64,000 nt of DNA from Dioscorea cayenensis subsp. rotundata (Eukaryota; Streptophyta; Magnoliopsida; Dioscoreales; Dioscoreaceae): contig NC_052489.1 in the NCBI RefSeq assembly GCF_009730915.1, positions 30,311,916 to 30,375,915 on the forward strand, in the 5' to 3' direction. Shown here piece by piece: positions 13,846-24,983 of the stretch. Under the pieces are notes generated by a model. It was given only the letters and a program-made list of their open reading frames with translations, made no database searches and was not told the DNA's origin. Each line of letters starts with the position of its first letter. The stretch's first letter is position 1. Both the position numbers and the translations under genes were made by a program.

Positions 13846-14175
13846 AAATATTAAAATGATCCATCTATTTTTCGTTTTCCGTATTTTTAGTCCCTCTAAT
13901 ATAAAAATTTCACTTTTTTAGTCCTCAGATTTACTACGTTTTTATCCTTTAGTTAGTAAAATTAGTCCAGTTTTGATCCTCGATGTTACTAGCATTTTCA
14001 TCATTTTTTATCCTTCTAATTCATCAACTGGAATGATCAAAAGAACAGATTCGTCAATTAGAGAGACCAAAAAGACAAAAATGTGAAAATACGAGGACAA
14101 AAAATGCGGATTTTATATTAGAGAGACTAAAAGGGTGGAAAACACTAAATAGAGGGACCATTTTGATATTTTGAC
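13846..14175. mobile_element. MITE-like element with long imperfect terminal inverted repeats
   Basis: The left end (from about 13846) reads as 'aaaatgatccatctattttt', followed by 'agtccctctaatataaaa'. The reverse complement of the right end (to about 14175) reads as the same pattern, with 'tagtctctctaatataaaa' at the matching distance. The two ends match imperfectly over some 60-70 bases around a core with no coding capacity. The GGTCCCT-like ends resemble those of MULE-A, so this may be a short non-autonomous MULE. Confidence 0.65.
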
Positions 14176-15721
14176 ATAAAATAAAATATATCCTAAATAT
14201 CATTCTTAAAAATATAAACTTACATATATATTTTACTTGCCTCTACGTATAAAAACAAATAAAACAAAGAGGTTAATGATTTCGGGATCTATATATATAT
14301 ATATATATATGTATGTATATGGATTTTCTAATTTTATATACGTTTGCGGTTCATGTGTATGTCATGTCATTTTCTTTATTATTTATAATACACAAACTAT
14401 TCTTCACTCTTTAACTTCATAAACTATTTTTCATACTTTGACTTTGAAGGAAAAATCTTGATAAATTGGAATTACGATATGACATGAATACAAATATGAC
14501 TTGCTTTTTATGCTCATTGTTCACATTTTTTTTTTAAAAATTCTCGTTCATTGATAGTTATTTGATTTTTGTATCAAATTGACTCTTTTTTTAATGTTAT
14601 TATGAAGAAAAAAAAAAGTCTTGCAAATAAATTATATGATTCTTCGTGAGCCGAAAACAATACGTTGGCTGAAGAATGATGGGAATTTTAAGATAATGTG
14701 AAGCATTATCATTTACTCAAAAATAGTATACGGTAAATATAGAGTTATAAAGGGTAAATTCTTATTTGTCATACAATTTTAATAAAATTTAACAATTGTC
14801 CTGCATGGTCAAGCATGAAGATGAACACAGCTAGTTGTTTAGATTCTGAAGACATTTGTTCAGAGCCTTTAATTAATTATTCAGTGATCATTCCATGTAT
14901 TTAAAATATCATCAAAGCCTTAGGATTTGCAAAGTAATATTGAGTTAATTTCAATCAACAAAGACCAGACCACTTATATATATATATATATTTAAAATAA
15001 CACATAGAACTCAAGGTATTTAACACTAAATAAATGGCATTTATAAAAAAATTTCTTCAGTTTTTAAATGTCTGCTTAATAAGGATTTGATCAATGTCCC
15101 CTTCAAGAAAAACTGGCCACCATAAATCTATGCACACATCCCTTGTTCATCCGCCCCGGGTTTTAAGTATTTTGTTTTTATTAAATATGGATAAACCTTA
15201 TCCGAGACTTGAATTGATGTTGACCTTGTGAATTAAAATTTAAACGTGTTTTTTTTAACTGGATACCGGATATAAACAGTTCAATCAGTGCAATGCGAGT
15301 TGAAAGATTTGAATTCAAGACATCTTAATTATATTATACGGTAATTATTATTGGACTAATCCACAATTTTTTTTAAATATTATATTTATAATAAAATAAA
15401 TTTTTTTTACAATCATTATTCATATATATTTTTTTAAAATAAATATTATTATATATATATATATATTATTGGTTATTAATGCCGGCGCAGCCAATGCTCT
15501 CAAAAATAGAATTAAAAAAAAGGGGAAAAAAAATTAAATAAGAAAAATGAGATGATTTCAGCGGGGGCAATAAGGACGGTTGCGATGAGTTTCATAGAAA
15601 GGGCATTGCGGTAATTACAAATATACCCAAAAGAACAAAGATAACAAAGATGAAACCAGAATCCATCTCCACCGTACACTCCTGCCTCGTGATCAGCAAC
15701 GAGATGATCAACCGTTTTCCT
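14176..15721. other. AT-rich intergenic DNA
   Basis: No gene is recognisable. The interval contains (TA)n tracts near 14290, 14980 and 15450 and several long A or T runs. The last ~150 bases before 15722 are likely 3' untranslated sequence of the calmodulin-like gene. Confidence 0.6.
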
Positions 15722-16252
15722 TCATCTCGGTGACGCCATCATCCGCACGAAGTCATCGAAGCAGACGAAGCCATCGCCGTCGCTGTCGACGCCGCCGATC
15801 ATCCGGCGGCAATCGTCGATGGTGCACGAATCCTCTCCGATCATCGCGAATATCTTCATCAGCTCCTCCGCCGAGATCCTCCCATCGCCGTCCTCGTCGA
15901 ACACAGCGAACGCTCCACGAAGCTCGATCCCCGCCGTCGATTTCCTCGCTGACCCTCCAAGCGCGCCGATCGCCTCCAAGCTGATCCCACCTTCTCCTCC
16001 ATGCTCAGCCTCGGCTAGCATCGCCGCCACTTCCTCCTCGCTTGGCGGATCCGGGCCCAGCTTCCTCAGCACACCCTCAAGCTCCCTCCTCGTCACCTTC
16101 TCACGTGGGAGCACTGACTTCGGGGTCAATTCCTCTGACGAGGAGTTCGATCCAAACGACGATGTCTCCGATCTGGAGATCGTCCGCGCAGGCTTGGCCT
16201 TCTTCCCTGGTTTAGCTGGCGATCCGAAAAGGGATCCAAAGGTAAGCTTCAT
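15722..16252 (-). CDS. Calmodulin-like protein, CML35/36 type (single exon, 176 aa), first EF-hand missing
   Basis: A small calcium sensor. Residues 1-50 form a basic, Ser-rich N-terminal extension (MKLTFGSLFGSP, then SRSETSSFGSNSSSEE), as in Arabidopsis CML35/36. Two clear EF-hand loops are present: DEDGDGRISAEE (119-130) and DSDGDGFVCFDD (156-167, with Asp instead of Glu at position 12). A degenerate pair member lies at about 80-95 (EHGGEGGISLEA). Family members usually have a further canonical EF-hand before the KLGPDPPSEEE helix. Here the sequence goes directly from SVLPREK to VTRRELEG, so most of the first loop (some 20 residues) is absent without a frame change. The coding sequence is distinctly GC-rich, as is common for intronless CML genes. 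The start is the first ATG in frame. Confidence 0.93.
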   Translation of the reverse strand: MKLTFGSLFGSPAKPGKKAKPARTISRSETSSFGSNSSSEELTPKSVLPREKVTRRELEGVLRKLGPDPPSEEEVAAMLAEAEHGGEGGISLEAIGALGGSARKSTAGIELRGAFAVFDEDGDGRISAEELMKIFAMIGEDSCTIDDCRRMIGGVDSDGDGFVCFDDFVRMMASPR

Positions 16253-19089
16253 TGCTCTTCTTCTACTTCTTCTTCTGATCTATCGATCGATCTACCTGGT
16301 GAGAAGTGGGAAGCCATGGCTGCGGGGGGCGGTTAAAAAGGAAGTGGGCGAAGTAGGGGAAAAGGAAGTGGGTTTCCGCGAAGCTTCGCCAAGATTCAAA
16401 ATTTTCCGGATTTTCCTTTTCGTTGAAAATTTCCGGAAAAGATAGTGCCAATCAGGAAAGTGGAAACCAACGATTCCCAATCCCTCGTTTCCCGTGACGT
16501 TAGAACCAAGGCTAGAGAGAGGAGAGAGAGAGAGAGGAGGAATGGAAACGGAAGGACGCTCATGCAAAACATGCGCCCTTGGCTTTCTTCAAAGCGTTGG
16601 AGCATGTGGTGGGCCGCATGACCAACGAATCCGATGAAAGTGGGCGTACCTGCGTCTCGTCTTATTGTGTTTGTATGGTTTGCCGTGAGCGCAGAGGAGC
16701 TTCCATGAAAGTTCATGATCGGGAAGACGACGTTAGGCAAGGTTTTGGCTTGGTTTTTGGTGCCACCCTGGTGAGTGTCCGTGTGTTTTTTCCGTTTCCA
16801 TTAATTCTCTCGCCATTGGTTTCTTGTTCGTACTTTTGGTTGAATTCTACTGCATTGTTTTACAATGCCAAATTACAATTTTTTTTTTTAAAAAAAGTAT
16901 TTTTAATAGCTTATTTGTTGTTATTAGTTTCATAGTTTGGATGAAATGATGGATAATAAGCTTTGGATTAAAAAAGATTTAATTATCTGAAATGGTTTCT
17001 GGTCAGCCTTGTTATTTATTTGTCTCCGTCTCCATTTGCTCTGCTGTACACTACTGGCTTTTTTTTTTTTTAACTGTCTAACCGCGCTTATTATGTTAAT
17101 GAAAAAAACTATGCTTTATTAGTTTCAAGATAGTTTAAGTTCTTAGATACTTTTTCAACTATTCATGGATAATTTTAACTGTAGATTGAATTGGACAAGA
17201 TATTTTTATTTTTAGTGAGAATAACTGCTTGATTCACTGTTATGCATGTTTTTATGGTTGAATAGGTTTGAATAGAATAAGCTCATGACATGAACATTGG
17301 TTGATATTACGGAGAAACCGAAACCAATACCCAAAGCAAGAGAGACAGAAGAACAATAAAAAATTAGAGTGTAGATGAACCCTTTATCTCTTTTGCCTTT
17401 TTCTATCAGAATTTAGACATAGAAAAAGGGACCCCACCCCATGAAGTAAACATGGAAACAGCTTTCCTGGAGGACAGGGATGGACTGGAGTGGACTGGAC
17501 TGGAGAAAGAAGCAGAGAAAAAAGAGAGAAAGTGAGTAAGAGAAAGAGCATTGGAGAAGTAAAAAGGTAATAGAGAAAGGGACCAAAGTGACAGGCATTG
17601 CGGTCTCCATCATGCACGGCAGAGTGGTAGGAGAATGAAAGGTAAGAGGTGCTCAACTTCCTGGAAGCTCATTTTTGTTTTCTTGGTATTTTATTGCTGC
17701 CTGTCTTTCTACTTCTCTTTTCACAGTCAGGTACTAGAATACAAGCAGAGATCAGACAGAGATAATGATAATAATAATAATAATAAAGTGATCTTACTGA
17801 ACAGTCTGCAGCCTTCTGTGTTAGGTACCATCATATACTTTGCCTTTTTGGATTTGACACCATACTATACTGTATGAGTTTTCTTTTCATAGATCAGCTT
17901 GAAGTTCGTTCCATTTTGTTTTTGTTTTTTTGTATTTGTTGAATTATTATTTTATCTGTGTATATATAACTTGAATTATTATTTGACATTTAGTTATACT
18001 GGCTAAATGTTATATATATATATTTTTTATTATATTAAGCTAAATTTCTGTATTTTACTCAAATAGAAGTTGGTGAAAATATATATATATACACACTACA
18101 TATGTATACAGATGATAAAATATGAATAAATCATGTTCAAAATGTGAATTTAATATTCTAATATATTTATGTTTTTATTTTATGTGAGATGAATTTAAAA
18201 TATTCATTCTCGGTAAAAATATAAATATTTTATTTAAAAAATTTATTGTTAATAAACCATTGACATTATATTATATATACAACTTTTTAAAAATAGAATT
18301 TGCTGGAATGTAATGCATGGATTTGGTTAGAAGTTTTTGTTTTTTTAGTAAAGACTAATTTATTGTTTCGCATGTGACCCTTTTCCTGTTGGATTTTAGC
18401 TTGCTTTCCGTTGTACTTGAAGCCGTGGTTTTTGCTTTCATCTTAGCTTGTTTAATGCAATGGAATTGTGATTCATGCCGTTACGGAAAAAAAAAAATCA
18501 TTTATTTATTTTGCTTCTAGAAAAAGTCTATATATATATATATTTGATAAAGTTAATAAATGACAAAGAAATATAGAGGTGCTCTCAATTGTTCTCGTAA
18601 GCACAAGCAATTATCAATGTACTAGTCCATAATTTTTCATATTGCATAACTTATAAGTGCAACTAATGCAGATAAATTTGTAAATTGCTTATAAATCCAT
18701 GCAGAAAGATAATACTAGTGAAATCATTTATACATCACTGTGACAGAAAATATTGCGCCTTGAAGGACAAAGTAAATGTTGGCAATATTAATCTTGTACA
18801 TATATAAATATACATAAGTAAATCAAAAAAACATAAATAAACAAATAAATGAAAACCCAAGCACAGCCTTTTTCATCTCTCTCTAAGCTGTCTCTTTTAT
18901 AAAATAAACAAACATATCATTAATTAGCACATTATCACTAATTTAGTTGATTAGTCACCAGTCCAACGCAACAAACTCACCTAATTCACAAACACTAGAG
19001 ATCGATACAAAGTAATCAGTAGGAATTCTCATAATTAGATGAAATTAGAATGGTGAAACAAGTACAGAAGATGTGGCAGTGGTGGTTCA
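16253..19089. other. Intergenic region between the CML and SDP1 genes
   Basis: The region 16253-16500 is the likely promoter and leader of the CML gene, with a CT/GA-rich tract at 16513-16545 (GAGAGA repeats) that resembles plant core-promoter pyrimidine patches on the minus strand. The remainder is AT-rich with (AAT)n at about 17766-17787 and (TA)n runs. Apart from the weak small ORF at 17635 I see no gene. The stretch up to 19089 is probably SDP1 3' untranslated sequence. Confidence 0.55.
17635..17877 (+). CDS. Hypothetical small protein with an N-terminal hydrophobic segment (80 aa)
   Basis: The reading frame starts MKGKRCSTSWK, followed by about 20 hydrophobic residues (LIFVFLVFYCCLSFYFSF), like a signal peptide or anchor. 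An Asp/Asn run (DRDNDNNNNNK) encoded by a microsatellite follows, then a short hydrophobic tail. A potential splice donor (AG|GTACC) at about 17822 suggests it might be a first exon, but no following exon is recognisable. I do not recognise the family. It may be a chance ORF. Confidence 0.22.
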   Translation: MKGKRCSTSWKLIFVFLVFYCCLSFYFSFHSQVLEYKQRSDRDNDNNNNNKVILLNSLQPSVLGTIIYFAFLDLTPYYTV

Positions 19090-21904
19090 TCAAGAATTAG
19101 ACTCATCCTTCAAATCACTACTACTTTCATTCTTTGTACATTGCTGATCTTCATTGCCTACATCACAATGAGAACTCAATTCTACACTACTTTGTAATCC
19201 ATGACATTCTTCCTCACCAAATTCAGAAACTGAACTGGCATCACAATCATCCAAATGCATATTCTGAACTTCTACTTCAACAGATGAAGAGCCAAGGAGA
19301 TTTTCTAAATCACTGCTCCCTCTTTCGTGTTAGAATTAAGTTTTCCTTCTTCACTAAATTAAATACGATACCGTTGTGAATCCTTTCTGGTTGCAGTAAA
19401 TCACCCTCAGAAACTACAATGCTAGTGGAAGTTTGTCCTGGGATTCTCTGATTATCAGTGTTGCTAGTTTCATGCTGATCGGAATTGATGTTCTCTGAGC
19501 TTGTAGTGGCCCTCGTCTTATCATTTTCATCGTCTCTTGACCAATGTCTATTTAATTCAGATTCAATCTCGAGGCTTTGCACAAAGTTAATGAACTTGTT
19601 GGCAGATTCAGTCCTCATCAGTGGTCCTCCGGATCTTGTCCAAGAATTCAAGTCTATGCTCTCTGATTCACTGTCACTTCCGTCGTGGGTAAATTTCTGA
19701 GCACGGTGAGTCCTGTTGTAAGATACTCCGATTAGGCTGGTTCCTTGTTGTTGCATTGCAGTGTCTGCAAGGATATCTTCTTCGAGAGATCCTGATGAGT
19801 TCTCTCTTGCAATGCAATTCCACGAAGGGATCCTCCGGGAAGCATTGAACCTGGTAGTGCTTCCAAGGCCATGAGAAGAAGCAGCAGCAACAGCCCTGTC
19901 GGCACTTCTCTTTAGTCTCCGCATGTGATTAAGAAGTGCAACACATTCATCAAGTGCGAGCTCAATAGCACAGTTTGCTTTTACAGCGGAGAGTTTTTCC
20001 CAAGTGCACTTTCTGCCCTGGTTAGCAGCCTTTTGGAGCTCAGGGTATGATGGATTCTGTATGATTTTGGAATACTGAAACAAGACGGATTCATTCATCA
20101 GATATGAAGACCGGAAAGTTTGAAATATGGGTTTGGAGAAGAAATTCACCTGAGCAAGTGTCGCCGGCATCACAACAGTAACATCCCCCTCCCAATCTTG
20201 AGCAAACAATTTAGCAATTCCACCCAGAGGAAAACCAAGTTCTAGCACCTGATTACATCTGTGTTTAACCTCCATCTCTGCTAGATGAGCAAGCTACACA
20301 TGCACAACAGAAAACATGTATAATCTTCAACATAAATTCAAGCAAAAGGTTGTTTGCTATATTGTCAAATAAGCAGGGAAGAAAAAAAGAGATACCTTTG
20401 CGGCAAAGTTGCCACCGTAAGCTCTCACTAGTTCCTTTAGCCTTAAAAGTGGAGAAATGTGAGGATTGGCTTGGCTGACAATGAAATGGTTGACATTGAA
20501 CAATTCTTTCAACTGCATCATCGGCAAGTCACTCTCCAAACTTCCATCCCTCCATCGGCGAGGACTTGGTCCATTTTTCTCTTCATGGCCTGCGGAGAAA
20601 GGTGCATGATAAGGCACAATCTCACCGAAACCTATCCTTTGCCATCAACTCCTGAGCTTCAAAGAGGCCAGGGAATGCACAAGAGGCAGTCACTGCACTC
20701 CATATAACCACATGAGGTGATGTCAAGTAATTGAGGCATCGAGGCGGCTCATGCTTCCTAGGGGAACATACAGTAATCCCGAGGATTCTCCCAGTCATAT
20801 CATAAGCCTCTTGGAAGGTTAAATTGCTAGTAAGATGCCTCAACAATCTCTGCAATTGCCTAATATCATGGACTGCACCGTGAGTCACAACCCTCCTAAC
20901 CACCGCAAATATCCCGCCCATCTGATCAAAGAACTGCAAAGAATGCCAAGAATCCTCAAAGAAGCTCTCAAGCTCCGGCCAAGACCTCGTCGCCACCACT
21001 GAACACATGATCGATCCTACACTAGACCCGGCGATTATCCTTGGCAGAAGCTTATGCTCCACCAATGTTTTCACAACACCTACGTGAAAAGACCCTAACG
21101 ACGCGCCCCCGCTCAAGAGCAATGCTGTCCTACCGAAAGCATGCCTAGTCTCATGCATGAACGCAAGCTTCTCCTCCAACAACAACTCATCAGAATCAGA
21201 ATCACAAACCATCTTCAACTGCATTGATACTTCATCAATGTACTCCTTTATCAACCTCGGCACCTTTTCATCATACAATTTATCAATAATGAATCAACAG
21301 ATGCATGCAATCAAATGCAATCACAGGTGAAAAAGAGAGTAGATAATAACACCTGAGGCCTTCCTTTGTGCAGCTGAGGATTGCACATGTTGCCGAGGTT
21401 TCGAAGCAAATCGGCACGCATATAAAAAACTATATCTCTGAGAGAGCCTTGCTCTCTCCGGTGCCGGAGCTCCGAGAGTTTGTTTCTAACAAGCTCTTCA
21501 TCATAGAGATCAGCATCATTCATTCTTGGAGACAATTTGTCGAACATCTTGGCTGCATGACTCCACTCCTCATATGTCAGCGCGCTCCGCATCATGTTGC
21601 GCCAGAACTTTCGCCGGTACGCCGACTCAGCCCGCGAGCGAGCGTTGGTGAAGCGCCTGAGCAAAAAGGCCATGACAGTCACCATTACGAGAATCCCCTG
21701 CGTGTTCTTCGGGTGGAACCATGAGAGCAAGGGGAAGACGGAGTTGCGGAGATGGCGAAGGAATTCCGAGAGGAATCGACGGAGTTCATGCCGGAGATGC
21801 GTCACCGATGAGCATAAGAGCACCCGGAATGCAATTGTCCGGCCAATCACCGTCGATGGGCCAATTGAGAACCGCCCCATACTCGCTTCGTTGCTGATCT
21901 CCAT
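19090..21904 (-). CDS. SDP1: SUGAR-DEPENDENT1-type patatin triacylglycerol lipase (4 exons), two apparent single-base frameshifts
   Basis: SDP1 hydrolyses triacylglycerol on oil bodies and starts seed-oil breakdown at germination. Exons read 21904-21353, 21263-20396, 20293-20150 and 20074-19090, with GT/AG introns. The protein starts [18 protein letters not shown] hydrophobic stretch ([13 protein letters not shown]) comes early. The patatin domain has the glycine-rich oxyanion motif SGGASLG, the nucleophile elbow GSSVG and the catalytic Asp in RWRDGSL. An acidic, Ser-rich tail follows. Frame is lost twice: near 20627-20630, between AKDRF and GEIVPYH, and near 19313-19327, after the LILTR segment. 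One extra base at each place accounts for both, and exon lengths then give about 848 aa, close to the usual 820-850. Either assembly errors or a recent pseudogene would explain this. The rest is strongly conserved. Confidence 0.9.
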
Positions 21905-22358
21905 CCTCGGCGGAATCGAAGAAGGAAAAACACAAAAAAAAAAAAAGGCAACTTTTTCTCAGATGAATCTCTGAATTTTAAATTCGGGGAAGCCTCGATT
22001 GATTTAATAAAAATTCAAAATTTCAACGCCGGAATCATCACGAAAACGGAACTTCTTTTGGTTTTCTTTGAAGATTGAAACTCTTGTTGGGAAGAGGACA
22101 AGCAATGGATCGAAACCCTAGAAAACAAAAAGGATAAACAAACAAGGAAGTGACCAGGTGTGGATTGGATTTGATTGGATTATATGAAAGATTAAGGAAA
22201 AAAAGGAGGAAGCTTTAAATGGAATGATGATGTAAAGGATTGAATGGAAGCCATGAACGTAAGCAAGAGACGTAGAAGAGCTCAGAGGTTGTTTCTCTCA
22301 CGCCATTGTTGATGATGGTCCCTGCCCTTTGAGAGCTTTGACAAGCTTCCATTGTTGA

Positions 22359-22402
<44 letters not shown>

Positions 22403-23194
22403 TAAACAACAAACACGTGCACATGCGCTGATAATTAATAGTTCAATCCGTTATCTTTCTTGACGTATAATTTGGACTGTGAACTTACCCCTCACAATCA
22501 ATAATTTGAGTTTTGAATCGAAGAAGTTTTGATTATCTCTATATATATAATTGAATTAATCATTAATATTGTGAATTTTAAAATATATACATATAAATAT
22601 ATTTTAAGGTAAAATATCATCTAATCAACCGTTGAATCGTAATCCAATGATTGATATTGATGAATAATATTATTGTGTGATAGACTGTTTCAAACAATGA
22701 TTATTATTACTGCTGATCATTGGATCTAGATCTAATGACTGATAATAGACGTCTATAGATTTTTAATCTATAAATGTCCATAAATGAATTCTATATATTT
22801 AAAATTTTTAATTGTTATAAAAATAAAATTGGATAAATTACATGATTAAAATTAAAAACATGTGCAGAAAGTTAGGATTACAACAGAAAAAACTAGAGAA
22901 AATAATTTTTATTAATTAAGGAGTTTGTTTCTGTTTTTCCCCTCTTTTTGTTTTCCTTGTTTTTTTCTGTCTACTTTTTTTTCTTTTCTTTTAATCAATT
23001 AAATCATTAAATAATGAATGATTCAAAGTACACATGCCCAACGTATAAACCAAGTTAGAAGTCTACCATAATATATATATATATATATATAAAACAAAGA
23101 TGGTTATTTGTTTGAAGAATGTGTTTTTTTCTTGGTACAGAAGAATGTGTTTTCTCTGGCCATGGGTTACCCTATTTATTTATTTTTATTATGC
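21905..23194. other. SDP1 upstream region and AT-rich intergenic DNA
   Basis: The interval 21905-22330 is probable leader and promoter of the minus-strand SDP1 gene. It is followed by an (ATT)n microsatellite and AT-rich DNA up to the first gap. No exon is recognisable. Confidence 0.6.
22362..22402. repeat. (ATT)n microsatellite
   Basis: About 13 uninterrupted ATT units lie some 460 bases upstream of the SDP1 start codon. Confidence 0.95.
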
Positions 23195-24194
23195 NNNNNN
23201 NNNNNNNNNNNNNNNNNNNNNNNNNNNNNNNNNNNNNNNNNNNNNNNNNNNNNNNNNNNNNNNNNNNNNNNNNNNNNNNNNNNNNNNNNNNNNNNNNNNN
23301 NNNNNNNNNNNNNNNNNNNNNNNNNNNNNNNNNNNNNNNNNNNNNNNNNNNNNNNNNNNNNNNNNNNNNNNNNNNNNNNNNNNNNNNNNNNNNNNNNNNN
23401 NNNNNNNNNNNNNNNNNNNNNNNNNNNNNNNNNNNNNNNNNNNNNNNNNNNNNNNNNNNNNNNNNNNNNNNNNNNNNNNNNNNNNNNNNNNNNNNNNNNN
23501 NNNNNNNNNNNNNNNNNNNNNNNNNNNNNNNNNNNNNNNNNNNNNNNNNNNNNNNNNNNNNNNNNNNNNNNNNNNNNNNNNNNNNNNNNNNNNNNNNNNN
23601 NNNNNNNNNNNNNNNNNNNNNNNNNNNNNNNNNNNNNNNNNNNNNNNNNNNNNNNNNNNNNNNNNNNNNNNNNNNNNNNNNNNNNNNNNNNNNNNNNNNN
23701 NNNNNNNNNNNNNNNNNNNNNNNNNNNNNNNNNNNNNNNNNNNNNNNNNNNNNNNNNNNNNNNNNNNNNNNNNNNNNNNNNNNNNNNNNNNNNNNNNNNN
23801 NNNNNNNNNNNNNNNNNNNNNNNNNNNNNNNNNNNNNNNNNNNNNNNNNNNNNNNNNNNNNNNNNNNNNNNNNNNNNNNNNNNNNNNNNNNNNNNNNNNN
23901 NNNNNNNNNNNNNNNNNNNNNNNNNNNNNNNNNNNNNNNNNNNNNNNNNNNNNNNNNNNNNNNNNNNNNNNNNNNNNNNNNNNNNNNNNNNNNNNNNNNN
24001 NNNNNNNNNNNNNNNNNNNNNNNNNNNNNNNNNNNNNNNNNNNNNNNNNNNNNNNNNNNNNNNNNNNNNNNNNNNNNNNNNNNNNNNNNNNNNNNNNNNN
24101 NNNNNNNNNNNNNNNNNNNNNNNNNNNNNNNNNNNNNNNNNNNNNNNNNNNNNNNNNNNNNNNNNNNNNNNNNNNNNNNNNNNNNNNNNNNNNN
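23195..24194. other. Assembly gap of exactly 1000 N
   Basis: The run is exactly 1000 bases, the same as the gap at 57421, so it is a fixed-size scaffold spacer and says nothing about the true distance. Confidence 0.99.
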
Positions 24195-24271
24195 AGTTAA
24201 TTTTAACATATACCACAACAAGTTTTTTGTATCCATCTATTAATTATATATATATACATATCTATATATAG

Positions 24272-24337
24272 GATGCCACCAGGCACCAGCTCTATGCGGA
24301 AGGAGAGGAATTAAAAGACAAGAAGCCAGCAGCATGA
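24272..24337 (+). CDS. Possible orphan terminal exon just after the gap
   Basis: A TATATAG acceptor-like site at 24266-24271 is followed by 21 codons that read DATRHQLYAEGEELKDKK, then PAA and a TGA stop. The composition (GC-rich, charged, non-repetitive) differs from the surrounding AT-rich DNA and from the downstream sequence, as expected of a last exon. The remainder of the gene would lie in the gap or upstream. I do not recognise the protein. Confidence 0.35.
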   Translation, partial: DATRHQLYAEGEELKDKKPAA

Positions 24338-24947
24338 CCATCACTCATACCATAAGTTTGTGGTCATTTTTGTCTTTTGGCTGAAAGCTTACAATGCCAG
24401 ATCACACTCAGCCAAATACATGGTGTAAATTAAATTGAATGAACCATCATGCATGGCTATCTTCACACAAACAAACAATCAAAATTATTACAATTTCCTT
24501 TTCAACTGGTGGCCATGCATGTCTGCTGCAGTGACACTGGGGCCTCCATAATCTCATAATGATTCACAAGACCATCTCAGTTCATGCATCCATTGTCCTA
24601 ATTATTCAGCATGATATCTCTCTTATCACTCATATATCATCATCAGCCACACATTCATATATATATATATAATTGAATGGTAGAACCTTGGATTCAATTA
24701 AGAGGTGATTGTTTTCACATGAGGATTGCATTTAAATGAAAATATATAAGCACCAACAAGTTGTGTGTTGTCTTTTTGTTTTTTTTTGTTCTATTTTTGA
24801 CTTGTTTGCGCACATGATCAAATGGTACTGATCAGTGTTATGACTGATGAGTTGTGTTTTATTGGTACATGCACACTCAGCTTGTGACAAAATAACTTTT
24901 TGGATTTTGGATTGTCTGGAAAAGGTACTGAATTATGAACTCTGGAG

Positions 24948-24983
<36 letters not shown>

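Noticed and set aside
15819..16445. 208-aa frame antisense to the CML gene
   Set aside because: GC-rich coding DNA often leaves the opposite strand open; no domain is seen and the CML frame is clearly conserved.
17384..17656. 90-aa minus-strand frame with hydrophobic stretch
   Set aside because: It comes from a CT-rich low-complexity region and matches no family I know.
23100..24271. Long open frames across the first N run
   Set aside because: They exist only because N codons are read as X; there is no real coding sequence.
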